NCBI GenBank assembly: GCA_017537175.1
Contig: JAFYLH010000030.1
Coordinates: forward strand, 1-60,811
Source of the DNA: Clostridia bacterium
GTDB lineage: Bacteria; Bacillota; Clostridia; Oscillospirales; CAG-272
Length of the DNA stretch: 60,811 nucleotides
Direction: 5' to 3'
Positions 26,224-35,176 of the stretch are shown one piece after another (the first letter of the stretch is position 1; each line of letters opens with the position of its first letter). The notes beneath the pieces are model-generated. The model did no database searches, was not told the DNA's origin, and saw only the letters and a program-made list of their open reading frames with translations. The position numbers were made by a program, and so were the translations under genes.

Positions 26224-27057
26224 ATGAAAACCGAAGCAAAAGCAAAAATCAATCTCTTTCTTGAGATAACAGGCCGACTGCCAAACGGATATCACACCAT
26301 ATCCACCGTAATGCATCAAATTTCACTCTGCGACTATGTGACCCTTACCGAAACGCAAACGGGTAAGATCACCATAACCTCGGACTGTGACACAATGCCT
26401 TTGGATGAAAGAAATATCGCATACAAGTGTGCTGCCCTTTTCTTTGAGGCAGCAGGCATAGAAAACAAGGGTATAAATATACATATCGAAAAGAATATCC
26501 CTATGGAGGCAGGTCTTGCGGGAGGCAGCACAGACGGTGCAGCGGTTCTTAAGCTGCTCAATGAGATGTTCGGTTCTCCCTTTACCGTTGACGAGCTTTG
26601 TAAGCTTGGTGCAAGGACGGGTGCGGACATTCCCTTCTGTATCCTCGGCGGTACGGTTCTTTGCGAGGGAATAGGTGAGATCATGACTCCCATATCCCCG
26701 CTTCCCACCTGTTATATCCTCATAGCCAAAGGCAAGGAGGGGGTAAGCACCAAGTGGGCATATGAGCAGTTTGATATGATGGATGACAGAAAAATAGTGG
26801 ACAACCCTATGCCCGAGTTGCTTGAGTGCGGTGATATTGACAGTATATGCAGGGCAATATACAATTGCTTTGAGCTGCTTGTTCCCTCTGTAGCGCAGAT
26901 AAAGGATATAATGAACAAAAGCGGTGCCCTTGGCTCTATGATGAGCGGCAGCGGTACTGCAGTGTTCGGCATCTTCGACTCAGAGGAAAAGATGCAGGCG
27001 GCATATGGCAAATTAAAGGAAAAAAATATTTCGGTTTTCTGTTGCGAGAACAGATAA
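26224..27057 (+). CDS. ispE: 4-diphosphocytidyl-2-C-methyl-D-erythritol kinase
   Basis: IspE phosphorylates CDP-ME in the non-mevalonate (MEP) isoprenoid pathway. The 277-residue GHMP kinase starts KTEAKAKINLFLEITGRLP, has the GYHTISTVMHQ signature, the ATP loop PMEAGLAGGSTDGAAVL and the ARTGADIPFCILGGT segment, with the family C-terminal GSMMSGSGTAVFGIF. The ATG at 26224 is preferred because GGAG lies seven bases upstream; ATG 26221 is too close. A promoter for the following glycyl radical enzyme gene overlaps its 3' end. Confidence 0.95.
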   Translation: MKTEAKAKINLFLEITGRLPNGYHTISTVMHQISLCDYVTLTETQTGKITITSDCDTMPLDERNIAYKCAALFFEAAGIENKGINIHIEKNIPMEAGLAGGSTDGAAVLKLLNEMFGSPFTVDELCKLGARTGADIPFCILGGTVLCEGIGEIMTPISPLPTCYILIAKGKEGVSTKWAYEQFDMMDDRKIVDNPMPELLECGDIDSICRAIYNCFELLVPSVAQIKDIMNKSGALGSMMSGSGTAVFGIFDSEEKMQAAYGKLKEKNISVFCCENR

Positions 27058-27070
27058 ATTATGTTACAAT
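27042..27070 (+). promoter_or_regulatory. Promoter of the glycyl radical enzyme gene
   Basis: TTGCGA (27042-27047), 17-nt spacer and TACAAT (27065-27070) overlap the last codons of ispE and lie 30 nt upstream of the enzyme's ATG, which is preceded by AAGGAGG. Confidence 0.6.
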
Positions 27071-27099
27071 TAATTGAGTAACCCGAAGGAGGTACATAT

Positions 27100-29268
27100 A
27101 TGAACGCTTTTAATGATCCCGTATACAGAGCCATGTTCGGTGATGAGACCCTTGAGCTTGGCGAGCGAGCGGGTATGGCATATAAAAATCTGGCAGAGGA
27201 GATGCCTGTCTTCCTGACAAGCACTCTTCTTCCCTATGCACGTATGATAAGCCCCACAGGCGGCGGTTGCATCAGCTATGATGCAGGTGTTGACTGTGAC
27301 GGAGGCAGATACACTTGGATGGCAGAGCAGAATCCCGAGTTTGCAGAGGATCTTCTCTATGCCCGTGACAAGTTCAAGGCTCTGACCCATCGTTCCCAGC
27401 ATATCAACTTCACCGAGAAGGCAAGAAAAATGTCTGACGCAGGTGCAGGCTGGGGCGGCACTTGGGGAGGACACTCCAATCCCGATTTCGGTATGATAGT
27501 AAACGAGGGTACCGAGGGTATCCGCCGCCGTATCGAGGAAGGCAAGGCTAAGAAGATCTACGACTCCGACTGGTTCTACCGCGGATGCGAATATACTATG
27601 GATGCTCTTGATATATTGGGCGAAAAGTTCCGTGCAATGTATACCGAGAGAGCTGCTGCCGAGACCGATCCCGTAAATAAGAAATGGTGCGAGGATGCGG
27701 CAAAGGCATTCGAGACCATTCCCATGAAGCCCGCATACGACTTTGAGTCTGCAGTTCTTGCATTTATGCTGGTGTTCTCGGTGGACGGCTACGATTCTCC
27801 CGGCCGCTTTGACCAGTATATGTACCGCTGCTGGGCGGCAGAGCAGGACGAAGCCGTAAGATACGATGCGCTTGAGCGCTTCTGGGAGGAGATGCACGAC
27901 AAGCGTGCGTGGAATCTCTGCCTCTGCGGCTCTGACGAAAACTGGAACGATCAGACAAACGAGCTGAGCTACGAGATACTTAAAATAGCCCGTGAAAAGA
28001 AATATCAGACACCCAACATTACCCTGCGTGTCAACCGCAATACCCCCGATGAGATGTGGCAGGCTATAGCCGAGACCGAGGCTTCAGGCATCGGTATGCC
28101 CGCACTCTATAACGACGAGGTGGTTTGTCCCGCCCTTGAGTCTATGGGTATTCCCCCTCACCACAGCCATATGTACTGTATGAACGGCTGTAATCAGATC
28201 GATATCTTCGGCAAGAGCCATATGGGTCTTGAGGATGCCGAGGTCAATATGGGTAAGTGTCTTGAGCTTGCCCTGCATAACGGTGTTGACACCTGTTATC
28301 TTAAGGAAATGGTTTCCTTCCCCTCGGGGGATGCCACAAAGTTCACCACCTACGAGGAGGTTGAAAACGCATTTATGCAGCAGATGGAGTATGCTACCTA
28401 CATATTCTGCGGTAACGCAAACTCCGCCCAGCATATGAGAGGCTTCTACGGTCCCAATCCTCTCAGAAGCTGTCTTATCGAGGGTTGTCTTGAAAAGGGC
28501 CGTGACTACCGTAACGGCGGTCCTCTCTACAACCACGGACAGATACTTGCCGAGGGTCTTGCGGATGCAGGCGACAGCCTCTACGCAATAAAGAAGCTGG
28601 TGTTTGAAGAAAAGAAATATACTATGACAGAGCTTATCAAAGCTCTTGATGACAATTTTGAGGGTCACGATGCGCTTTACCGTGATTTCTCTACCTGCGA
28701 CAAGTTCGGTTGTGATATCGAGGAGGTAGACAAGATCACCGCAAAGATCTTCAACCGCTTTGCCGTTGTTGCCAAGCGTAACCACACCTACCGCGGCGGC
28801 ATCTATGCCGTAGGCTGCAGCCCCTTCAGCCGTGCGGCTGACCATGCTCACCACGTAGCTGCTCTGCCCAACGGCAAGAAGTTCAGAGCCACCGAGTATG
28901 CCGACTGTATCGGTGCTACCCCCGGTAACGACAAGAAGGGTCCCACAGCACTTATCAACTCCGTGCTTCACTATAACCAGTACAACACCGGCAGCGGTAT
29001 GGTATTCCAGACCAAGTTCGATAAGGAAATGTTCAATACCGATGCAGGCAAGGCCGCGTTTATCGCTCTGGCAAAGGCTTACTTTGCAGGCGGCGGTCAG
29101 CAGTTTGTTACCTGCGTTGTAAGCCACGAGGAGCTGCTGGACGCTCAGATCCATCCCGAAAAGCATCAGGATCTTATTGTGCGTGTGGGCGGCTACAGCG
29201 ACTACTTTGTAAACATCTCAAAGGCACTTCAGGATAACGTAATTGCAAGAACATATCAGGAGATTTAA
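27100..29268 (+). CDS. Glycyl radical enzyme of unassigned function (PFL/dehydratase superfamily)
   Basis: The 722-residue protein has the ten-stranded barrel length of the superfamily and a C-terminal radical domain with R695-V-G-G698-Y-S, where G698 should carry the radical. The thiyl cysteine candidate is Cys364 in MNGCNQID, with another Cys at 360. The characterised eliminases have GCVE-type motifs with a general-base Glu two residues after the Cys; here that position is Gln366. Pyruvate formate-lyase has an adjacent Cys pair, which is absent here. It is therefore neither a typical diol/glycerol dehydratase nor a PFL. No dedicated activase with extra FeS clusters is adjacent; the nearest activase is pflA at 30.1-30.8 kb. 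Reaction unknown. Confidence 0.85.
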   Translation: MNAFNDPVYRAMFGDETLELGERAGMAYKNLAEEMPVFLTSTLLPYARMISPTGGGCISYDAGVDCDGGRYTWMAEQNPEFAEDLLYARDKFKALTHRSQHINFTEKARKMSDAGAGWGGTWGGHSNPDFGMIVNEGTEGIRRRIEEGKAKKIYDSDWFYRGCEYTMDALDILGEKFRAMYTERAAAETDPVNKKWCEDAAKAFETIPMKPAYDFESAVLAFMLVFSVDGYDSPGRFDQYMYRCWAAEQDEAVRYDALERFWEEMHDKRAWNLCLCGSDENWNDQTNELSYEILKIAREKKYQTPNITLRVNRNTPDEMWQAIAETEASGIGMPALYNDEVVCPALESMGIPPHHSHMYCMNGCNQIDIFGKSHMGLEDAEVNMGKCLELALHNGVDTCYLKEMVSFPSGDATKFTTYEEVENAFMQQMEYATYIFCGNANSAQHMRGFYGPNPLRSCLIEGCLEKGRDYRNGGPLYNHGQILAEGLADAGDSLYAIKKLVFEEKKYTMTELIKALDDNFEGHDALYRDFSTCDKFGCDIEEVDKITAKIFNRFAVVAKRNHTYRGGIYAVGCSPFSRAADHAHHVAALPNGKKFRATEYADCIGATPGNDKKGPTALINSVLHYNQYNTGSGMVFQTKFDKEMFNTDAGKAAFIALAKAYFAGGGQQFVTCVVSHEELLDAQIHPEKHQDLIVRVGGYSDYFVNISKALQDNVIARTYQEI

Positions 29269-29457
29269 TGCGGAATGCAGAATGCAGATCCATGACACCC
29301 CGTATCTTTGATACGGTTGGTGGAATTATGCAAGGAGTTTGCGGAACGCAAACTGTCGCAATGCAGAATTAAGGATATTTTCGTTGCTTGTATCCCTCCA
29401 CCGCAAGCGATCCCCCTCCCTTTAGGCAAGGGAGGCAGTAACGAAAATTCCATTAAA
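29269..29457 (+). repeat. Heptamer/hairpin element after the glycyl radical enzyme gene
   Basis: It begins at the stop codon with TGCGGAA TGCAGAA TGCAGA. Then come CCGTATC TTT GATACGG (29300-29316), AGTTTGCG GAA CGCAAACT (29336-29354), another TGCAGAATTAAGGA, and a larger fold. In that fold TTTTCGTT (29378-29385) pairs with AACGAAAA (29440-29447) and encloses two inner stems, GCTTG...CAAGC and CCTCCCTT TAGG CAAGGGAGG. It ends TTCCATTAA. This fills the 209-nt gap before the next gene. Confidence 0.75.
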
Positions 29458-29477
29458 TTTATAAGTTGGAGAACAGT

Positions 29478-30044
29478 ATGATCGGGAAAAGACTGACTAA
29501 GTTTGCAAACGAAAACAATCTTAAGATACACGGCGAAATAGCCTACGGATACTATAATGGCTATATGATGACAATAAATCAAAGCCGTTACACGATCTCT
29601 GTCTCCTTTGCGGTAAGGATATACGATACCCCCTTTGGACGGAAATATTCCGACCTTCTCTGTGACCATAAAAACAAGGTCAACTGGTCGGTAAGCGATA
29701 TTGTGTTCACCGAATCCTATCTTGAAATATTTTTCAATGATACAGGTAATACAATACAAAAGCTCACAGACTGTATCAACACCGTTACCAATACGATGAG
29801 CGAGGACGGCATAACCGCAACAGATGTGTGTACCGTCTGCGGTGACCCCATAGATCCCGAGGCCTCCGGACTCTATCTGCATGACGGCAAGGCACAGATA
29901 ATGAATCACAACTGTGTCAATAAGCTCAATACCGAGCTGGCTCAAAAGAAACGCAAGTATAACAGTCTTAAATACCGTATACTTATAAAGCTCGGACTCA
30001 GACGCAAAATCATTTTCCCGGAAAAGATAGTTAAGTTAAAATAA
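29478..30044 (+). CDS. Hypothetical protein with a possible zinc-binding site
   Basis: Not recognised. The 188-residue soluble protein starts at ATG 29478 (MIGKRLTKFANENNLKIHGE), with GGAG six bases upstream. The first 115 residues look like a mixed alpha/beta domain (YTISVSFAVRIYD, FTESYLEIFFNDTGN). At about 118-148 the sequence CTVCGDPIDPE...LHDGKAQIMNHNC offers Cys, Cys, His, Cys ligands for a zinc. The C-terminal 40 residues are strongly basic. It is in the same direction as the glycyl radical enzyme gene but separated by 209 nt of structured repeat, so a functional link is uncertain. Confidence 0.65.
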   Translation: MIGKRLTKFANENNLKIHGEIAYGYYNGYMMTINQSRYTISVSFAVRIYDTPFGRKYSDLLCDHKNKVNWSVSDIVFTESYLEIFFNDTGNTIQKLTDCINTVTNTMSEDGITATDVCTVCGDPIDPEASGLYLHDGKAQIMNHNCVNKLNTELAQKKRKYNSLKYRILIKLGLRRKIIFPEKIVKLK

Positions 30045-30045
30045 C

Positions 30046-30078
30046 AAAACCGTTGCGAAAATTCGCAACGGTTTTGCA
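30046..30078. terminator. Bidirectional terminator between convergent genes
   Basis: AAAACCGTTGCGA AAAT TCGCAACGGTTTT forms a perfect 13-bp stem with T-rich flanks, between the 188-residue hypothetical gene and pflA. Confidence 0.85.
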
Positions 30079-30081
30079 TTT

Positions 30082-30819
30082 TTATGTCTGATTTCTGAAA
30101 TTCTTATATCCTCTGCCGATGATCCTTTTGGCTTCGGTTGCGCCCTCCTTGGTCATAGCCTCTACTCCCTTTAAGGGGTACTCTACGCCAAGCTCCTCGT
30201 ATTTTGAAACACCGAGGGTATGGTATGGCAGGACATCCACCATTCTGACATTATGGACAGATGCAATGAACTGTCCAAGCTCATAGAGATAGTCCTCATT
30301 GTCTGTAATTCCCGGTACCACGACATGGCGGATCCACACGGGGATATTACGCCTGTCAAGATAGCGGGCAAAGGCAAGGATATTTTCGTTTGCTACGCCT
30401 GTGAGCTTTTTATGCTCAGCTGAGTTGATATGCTTGACATCAAGCATAACCAGATCTGTATATTTCATCAGCTCGTCAAGCTTTTTGTCCCCCTCGCGGT
30501 AGGTAACTCCCGAGGTGTCGATGCAGGTATGTATTCCCTGCTGCTTTGCAAGCTTAAAGAAATCTATAAGAAAATCCATCTGCATAAGGGGCTCTCCACC
30601 TGTAACGGTGATACCGCCGTGGGAATAAAACGCCCTGTTCTTACGGAACTGCCAGATAAGCTCCTCGGGGGAATATGCAGTACCGCCATCCATATTCCAG
30701 GTATCGGGATTATGGCAGTACAGACATCTTAGGGGACAGCCCTGCATAAATACCACAAAACGGATTCCGGGACCGTCAAGGGTCCCGAAGCTCTCTATGG
30801 AATGAACTCTTCCGTACAT
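30082..30819 (-). CDS. pflA: Pyruvate formate-lyase activating enzyme
   Basis: PflA is a radical SAM enzyme that abstracts hydrogen from the PFL glycine. The 245-residue sequence has the radical-SAM cluster motif C-PLR-C-LY-C (in MQGCPLRCLYCHNPDTW), GGEP in TVTGGEPLMQ, and the DVKH and GITDNEDYL segments typical of PflA. There is no extra ferredoxin-like FeS insertion, so it is the PFL-type rather than the glycerol-dehydratase-type activase. Its ATG shares a base with the stop of the upstream radical-domain gene (TAATG). It may also serve the orphan glycyl radical enzyme nearby. Confidence 0.95.
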   Translation of the reverse strand: MYGRVHSIESFGTLDGPGIRFVVFMQGCPLRCLYCHNPDTWNMDGGTAYSPEELIWQFRKNRAFYSHGGITVTGGEPLMQMDFLIDFFKLAKQQGIHTCIDTSGVTYREGDKKLDELMKYTDLVMLDVKHINSAEHKKLTGVANENILAFARYLDRRNIPVWIRHVVVPGITDNEDYLYELGQFIASVHNVRMVDVLPYHTLGVSKYEELGVEYPLKGVEAMTKEGATEAKRIIGRGYKNFRNQT

Positions 30820-31061
30820 TATATCTTTGTGTGGAAGGTACGGGAGATTATCTCATCCTGCTGTTCCTTTGTCAGCTTGATAAAGTTTACCGCATAGCCG
30901 CTTACACGGACTGTAAGCTGGGGATACTTTTCGGGATGAGCCTGAGCGTCAAGCAATGTTTCCTTGGTAAAAACATTGACATTCAGGTGGTGACCGCCCT
31001 TCTGAACATAACCGTCAAGAAGAGCTACAAGGTTATCTATCTGATTCTGTGTTGCTTTCAT
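30819..31061 (-). CDS. Stand-alone glycyl-radical domain of pyruvate formate-lyase (GrcA-like)
   Basis: This 80-residue protein corresponds to the last ~60-80 residues of ordinary [21 protein letters not shown], then the radical loop R52-V-S-G55-Y-A-V-N-F, and the ending [10 protein letters not shown]55 should carry the radical. It has its own GAGGTAA ribosome site and ATG directly after the pflB stop codon, and is translationally coupled to pflA. E. coli GrcA (YfiD) is an analogous stand-alone domain, but there it replaces a damaged C-terminus of an intact PFL. Here the adjacent PFL lacks this domain altogether, so this should be an obligatory subunit. Confidence 0.9.
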   Translation of the reverse strand: MKATQNQIDNLVALLDGYVQKGGHHLNVNVFTKETLLDAQAHPEKYPQLTVRVSGYAVNFIKLTKEQQDEIISRTFHTKI

Positions 31062-31073
31062 TTTAGTTACCTC

Positions 31074-33179
31074 TTATTCTTCATCAAAGTCAAGTCCGTC
31101 AAACAGGGTGGGCTCAAAGCAAGCACCGTTACAACATTCAAGATCTATGTCTATATCTCCTGCAAACATCTTATCCTCCTTACCAAGGGCACCGGGGATA
31201 ATAGAGAAGGTATTGGAGATACCGTCCTGGGCATCCTTAAAGGGAAGCTTGGAAACTGATGCAAGGGATGCAATAGCTCCGTGGGTATCGCGACGGTGCA
31301 TGGGGTTAGCACCGGGCGCAAATGCCTCGCCTGCCTTACGGCCGTCGGGTGTGGAACCTGTTGCCTTGCCGTATACAACATTTGATGTAATGGTAAGGAT
31401 AGAGGTAGTGGGGATGGAATTACGGTAGGTGTGGTTCTTGCGGATATGCTCCATAAAGATATGAACTATATCTGTTGCAATGCTGTCAACACGGTCATCG
31501 TCGTTACCGTACTTGGGGAAGTCTCCCTCTACCTCATAGTCTACTGCAAGACCGCTTTCGTCACGGATGACCTTGACCCTTGCATACTTGATTGCGGAAA
31601 GTGAGTCGGCTACAACGCTCAGACCTGCAATACCTGTAGCAAACCATCTTGTTACATGCTTATCGTGAAGCGCCATCTGCAGCTTTTCGTAGCAGTACTT
31701 ATCGTGCATATAATGGATAACATTGAGAGTGTTTACATAGACCTCTGCAAGCCATCTCATCATTGCATCAAACTTTTTCATTACCTCGTCATAATCAAGG
31801 TACTCGCTTGTAATGGGCGAAAACTCGGGACCTACCTGCTTACGGGAGATCTCGTCCTTACCGCCGTTGATGGCGTAAAGCAGACACTTTGCAAGGTTGG
31901 CTCTTGCACCAAAGAACTGCATCTCCTTGCCCACACGCATAGAGGATACACAGCAGGCAATGGCATAGTCATCACCGTGGGTAAAGCGCATAAGGTCATC
32001 GTTTTCGTACTGGATAGAGGATGACTCTATAGACATCTTTGCACAGTAACGCTTGAAGTTAATGGGGAGGTTTACCGACCAGAGCACGGTAAGGTTAGGC
32101 TCGGGGGAGGGGCCTAAGTTGTTGAGGGTGTGAAGATATCTGTAGGACATCTTGGTAACCATATGTCTACCGTCTATTGCCACACCGCCTATAGCCTCGG
32201 TTACCCACTGGGGGTCGCCTGAGAAAAGGGCGTTGTACTCGGGAGTACGGGCAAACTTAACAAGACGGAGCTTCATTACAAAGTGGTCTACCATCTCCTG
32301 TATCTCTCTCTCGGTGTACTTACCGCAGCGAAGGTCTCGCTCAGAGTAGATGTCAAGGAAGGTGGAGGTACGGCCAAGGGACATAGCTGCACCGTTCTGC
32401 TCCTTGATTGCCGCAAGGTAACCAAAGTAGAGCCACTGGATGGCTTCCTTTGTATCCTTTGCAGGCTCGGAAATATCAAAGCCGTAGCTCAGCGCCATAG
32501 TTTTGAGATCCTGCAGGGCTCTTATCTGCTCGGCTAATTCCTCGCGCTCACGGATGATCTCGGAGTACATAGCAGTACGGGTAGTCTCCTTCTGCTCCTT
32601 CTTATCCTCGATAAGACGGTCAACACCGTAGAGTGCCACACGGCGGTAGTCACCGATAATACGGCCTCTGCCGTATGCATCGGGAAGACCTGTGATAATA
32701 TGGCTTGAACGGCAGGCTCTCATCTCGGGGGTATAAACATCAAATACACCTGCGTTATGAGTCTTGCGGTGAGTTTCAAAAAACTCCTTGATCTTGGGAT
32801 CTATAGAAAGTCCTCTGGAGGTCACAGCCTTTTCTGCGGTTCTGATACCGCCGTAGGGCTGGAATGCTCTCTTAAAGGGCTTGTCTGTCTGGAAGCCTAC
32901 TATCTTTTCGATATCCTTATTAAGATAACCGGGACCGTGGGAGGTGATGGTAGAGATAACATCGGTATCCATTTCAAGAACACCGCCAGCCTCTATCTCC
33001 TTCTTTGAAAGCTCGCAGACCTGAGCCCAGAGCTTGCTTGTATCCTCGGTGGCTTCCTCAAGGAATTCATCGTTTCCGTCATAGGGAGTATAATTGTGGC
33101 GGATAAAGCTGCGCACATTGATCTCTCTTACCCAGGTGCCATATTCAAAGCCTTTCCAACCTTCGTATTTGTATTCCAT
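31074..33179 (-). CDS. pflB: Pyruvate formate-lyase catalytic subunit lacking its glycyl-radical domain
   Basis: PFL converts pyruvate and CoA to acetyl-CoA and formate. The 701-residue protein aligns by eye with the standard enzyme from the N-terminus ([20 protein letters not shown]) through the active-site pair C409-C410 in [13 protein letters not shown] and on to [15 protein letters not shown]. Ordinary PFL then continues into the radical domain. This one instead has a ~33-residue acidic tail with a CCNGAC cluster and stops; the radical domain is the next gene. The break is not a frameshift, since a ribosome site and start codon follow the stop. Strong promoter upstream; operon pflB-radical domain-pflA. 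Confidence 0.93.
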   Translation of the reverse strand: MEYKYEGWKGFEYGTWVREINVRSFIRHNYTPYDGNDEFLEEATEDTSKLWAQVCELSKKEIEAGGVLEMDTDVISTITSHGPGYLNKDIEKIVGFQTDKPFKRAFQPYGGIRTAEKAVTSRGLSIDPKIKEFFETHRKTHNAGVFDVYTPEMRACRSSHIITGLPDAYGRGRIIGDYRRVALYGVDRLIEDKKEQKETTRTAMYSEIIREREELAEQIRALQDLKTMALSYGFDISEPAKDTKEAIQWLYFGYLAAIKEQNGAAMSLGRTSTFLDIYSERDLRCGKYTEREIQEMVDHFVMKLRLVKFARTPEYNALFSGDPQWVTEAIGGVAIDGRHMVTKMSYRYLHTLNNLGPSPEPNLTVLWSVNLPINFKRYCAKMSIESSSIQYENDDLMRFTHGDDYAIACCVSSMRVGKEMQFFGARANLAKCLLYAINGGKDEISRKQVGPEFSPITSEYLDYDEVMKKFDAMMRWLAEVYVNTLNVIHYMHDKYCYEKLQMALHDKHVTRWFATGIAGLSVVADSLSAIKYARVKVIRDESGLAVDYEVEGDFPKYGNDDDRVDSIATDIVHIFMEHIRKNHTYRNSIPTTSILTITSNVVYGKATGSTPDGRKAGEAFAPGANPMHRRDTHGAIASLASVSKLPFKDAQDGISNTFSIIPGALGKEDKMFAGDIDIDLECCNGACFEPTLFDGLDFDEE

Positions 33180-33227
33180 ATGAACTCCTTTCTATGTCAA
33201 ATCATAATAATATTTTTACTTGTTAAT

Positions 33228-33256
33228 ATTATAACACATAGGGTATATCTATTCAA
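33228..33256 (-). promoter_or_regulatory. Promoter of the pfl operon
   Basis: Minus strand TTGAAT (33251-33256), 17-nt spacer and TATAAT (33228-33233), about 49 nt upstream of pflB, which has an AAAGGAG ribosome site. Confidence 0.75.
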
Positions 33257-33318
33257 GACCTATGAATGACAAAATAGTGAATAAATATATGATAAAACAG
33301 GGCAAAATTAACAAAAGC

Positions 33319-33352
33319 AACAGCATCACGGGTGCAAACGCCGTAAGCTGTT
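33319..33352 (-). terminator. Possible terminator after the 33.4 kb lipoprotein gene
   Basis: AACAGC and GCTGTT enclose an inner ACGG/CCGT stem, followed on the minus strand by a T-rich stretch. The stem is weak but correctly placed downstream of the lipoprotein stop codon. Confidence 0.4.
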
Positions 33353-33370
33353 ATTCTTTATAAAAACACT

Positions 33371-34060
33371 TTATCCGAGCTCATATTCGTAAGTGTCCAG
33401 ATCCACCGAAAATACAACCGGACTGTCATAGTCCTCTGTGCCGCCGTACATATATACATAGGCGTTATTACCTGTCAGCTCGATATCCGATGCCCAAAAA
33501 TAATCTTCATCAAAGCGGTCTATTCTGCACAGGATCTCTCCGTCGTAGGATATCGCAAAAAAGTCGGGGCCAAAGTATCCGCAAAGGTATATCGCCTCAT
33601 CGCCAAACGCTTTGTCTGTTATGCTGCCGATGTAATAGTCATTGGTCCACAGAACCTCCCCTGTGCCTGCATCCATTGAAAGAATAGTATCGGCCTCTGA
33701 AAAATAATACCGACCGTTATGAAGACCTATCTCACATACGCGGTCAACCTGGGCAGCCTCATATGCTCCGGTAGTATGCTCCCAAAGGAGCCCGTCATAT
33801 TCATCGTATCCGCAGATCACCGCATATTCCATATACTGATCGTTATACATGCGTTCAAATTCAACTCTTGCACATACCGTCTCTTCCTCGATGACCTCCA
33901 CTATATGCTCATTCTCAAGGCTGTTATCTTCTTCGATGGGGATCAAAAGCTCGTTATGCACCGAAACTTTTTTCTCCGAAAAAGGCACAAGCAGCAGACT
34001 GCAGGAGCAAAGGCTCATAAGCAGGCCCAGACATATTATCATACAAAATAATCTTTTCAT
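33371..34060 (-). CDS. Hypothetical lipoprotein with PQQ-like repeat features
   Basis: This 229-residue predicted lipoprotein has a signal ending in a lipobox around LMSLCSC. The mature part contains phrases typical of PQQ-type beta-propeller blades, such as DGLLWEHTTG, MDAGTGEVLWTNDYYIGSI and FAISYDGEILCRIDRF, but only about four blades, too few for a complete propeller. It lies 26 nt after the M23-like lipoprotein gene and shares its promoter. Its signal peptide closely resembles that of the upstream gene (ICLxLLxSLCSC). Function unknown; a scaffold or ligand-binding role at the membrane is an inference. Confidence 0.65.
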   Translation of the reverse strand: MKRLFCMIICLGLLMSLCSCSLLLVPFSEKKVSVHNELLIPIEEDNSLENEHIVEVIEEETVCARVEFERMYNDQYMEYAVICGYDEYDGLLWEHTTGAYEAAQVDRVCEIGLHNGRYYFSEADTILSMDAGTGEVLWTNDYYIGSITDKAFGDEAIYLCGYFGPDFFAISYDGEILCRIDRFDEDYFWASDIELTGNNAYVYMYGGTEDYDSPVVFSVDLDTYEYELG

Positions 34061-34086
34061 TTTTGTTCTCTCCTTAAAATTATATT

Positions 34087-35085
34087 TTACGGTGCAGTAT
34101 ATAACTGCGGATTCTGTACCTGTCCGTTGATACGAACCTCAAAGTGAAGGTAGTTACCGCTTGCCGAGCCGGACATACCTATCTCTGCGATCTTTTGACC
34201 TTGCGATACTATCTGCCCTGCCGAAACAAGAAGCTGTCTGTTATGAGCATACAGAGTTGCATAACCATCTCCGTGATCAATAACTACATAATATCCGTAA
34301 TTGTAACTATAGCCCGCTATAACGACCTCACCTGCCGCTGCCGCATTAACAGATGTTCCCGAAGGTGCGGGAATATCTATACCAAGATGATAGTCATATT
34401 TTCCCCAAAGAGTTCTGGGGCCAAAGGGAGAGGATATTCTTGAATATCCGGAAACCGGCCATATAAGCTTTCCGCCGTATACAGGCTTGTAGCTTCCGGA
34501 GTTGTTCTGAGCCTGCTCCTTTGCACGCTGTGCCAGAAGAGCTGCAATATCCTTGTTTGCCTGATCCTCTGCAGCCTTTGCCTTTTCGTACTCGGCTTCT
34601 ATTGCAGCCTGATCCGACTGAATATCTGCGACATATGTAAAAGCAGCTTCTATCTGCTCGTTAAGCTCATTCTCTTTGGCAATAAGCGAGGCTTTAATAT
34701 CATCTGCACCTATACCAATAAGTTCATATTCCTCAATAAGCTCCTCTGTAGCATCGATTTCGTTTATAATGGAAAGCACAAGTGTATCAAAATATTCTTT
34801 TTGTCTCTCGCCGCCTGCTTCAAGCTTATCCTTAAGCTGAGCCTGTTCTGCTTGAAGAGCTGATATTCTATCCTCCAGCCTGAGAACAGCCTCATTGCTT
34901 GTATCAATACCCGTATCGATCAATTCTTCTTTGGAGCTGTCGTCACCATTCTCATTCTGTTGCGATTCTACAATATCTACCGGAATTTCATTATCTCCGG
35001 AAGAAAGAACACCTTTGATCACATCACAGGAGCAAAGGCTTATAAGTAAAGCCAGGCATATTATGGCAACAAATACTTTTTTCAT
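34087..35085 (-). CDS. M23-type LytM-domain lipoprotein with coiled coil, probably a degenerate hydrolase
   Basis: This 332-residue predicted lipoprotein has a lipobox around LLISLCSC. A coiled coil (about 65-180) precedes a LytM domain with HLGIDIPAPSG (His and Asp zinc ligands) and LYAHNRQ. The final motif reads NYLHFEVR where active M23 peptidases have HxH, so the first, catalytic His is Tyr here. The C-terminal half is almost identical, even in DNA, to the PcsB/EnvC-like gene at 43.2-44.4 kb, but the middle of that protein's coiled coil is missing. The start at 35085 has AAGGAG upstream. It may be a regulator or septal binder rather than an enzyme. Confidence 0.85.
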   Translation of the reverse strand: MKKVFVAIICLALLISLCSCDVIKGVLSSGDNEIPVDIVESQQNENGDDSSKEELIDTGIDTSNEAVLRLEDRISALQAEQAQLKDKLEAGGERQKEYFDTLVLSIINEIDATEELIEEYELIGIGADDIKASLIAKENELNEQIEAAFTYVADIQSDQAAIEAEYEKAKAAEDQANKDIAALLAQRAKEQAQNNSGSYKPVYGGKLIWPVSGYSRISSPFGPRTLWGKYDYHLGIDIPAPSGTSVNAAAAGEVVIAGYSYNYGYYVVIDHGDGYATLYAHNRQLLVSAGQIVSQGQKIAEIGMSGSASGNYLHFEVRINGQVQNPQLYTAP

Positions 35086-35115
35086 TTTTGTTTTCTCCTT
35101 ATGTATGATACGGTA

Positions 35116-35144
35116 ATTATACCATACTCTTACACCGTTTGCAA
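35116..35144 (-). promoter_or_regulatory. Promoter of the M23-like lipoprotein operon
   Basis: Minus strand TTGCAA (35139-35144), 17-nt spacer and TATAAT (35116-35121), placed 31 nt upstream of the start at 35085. Confidence 0.75.
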
Positions 35145-35145
35145 C

Positions 35146-35176
35146 AAAAAAGACTGTGATATCACAGTCTTTTTTA
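35146..35176. terminator. Terminator after the OmpA-domain lipoprotein gene
   Basis: AAAAAAGACTGTGAT and ATCACAGTCTTTTTT form a perfect 15-bp palindromic stem. It follows the conserved 3'-UTR element (35177-35259) in the transcript of the upstream gene. Confidence 0.85.

Noticed and set aside
28084..29166. Long minus-strand frame inside the glycyl radical enzyme gene
   Set aside because: Shadow of a highly conserved enzyme on the opposite strand, without ribosome site or family motif.
31061..31074. Sequencing frameshift splitting one pfl gene
   Set aside because: The upstream protein has its own distinct acidic CCNGAC tail, and a proper ribosome site and ATG precede the radical-domain gene.
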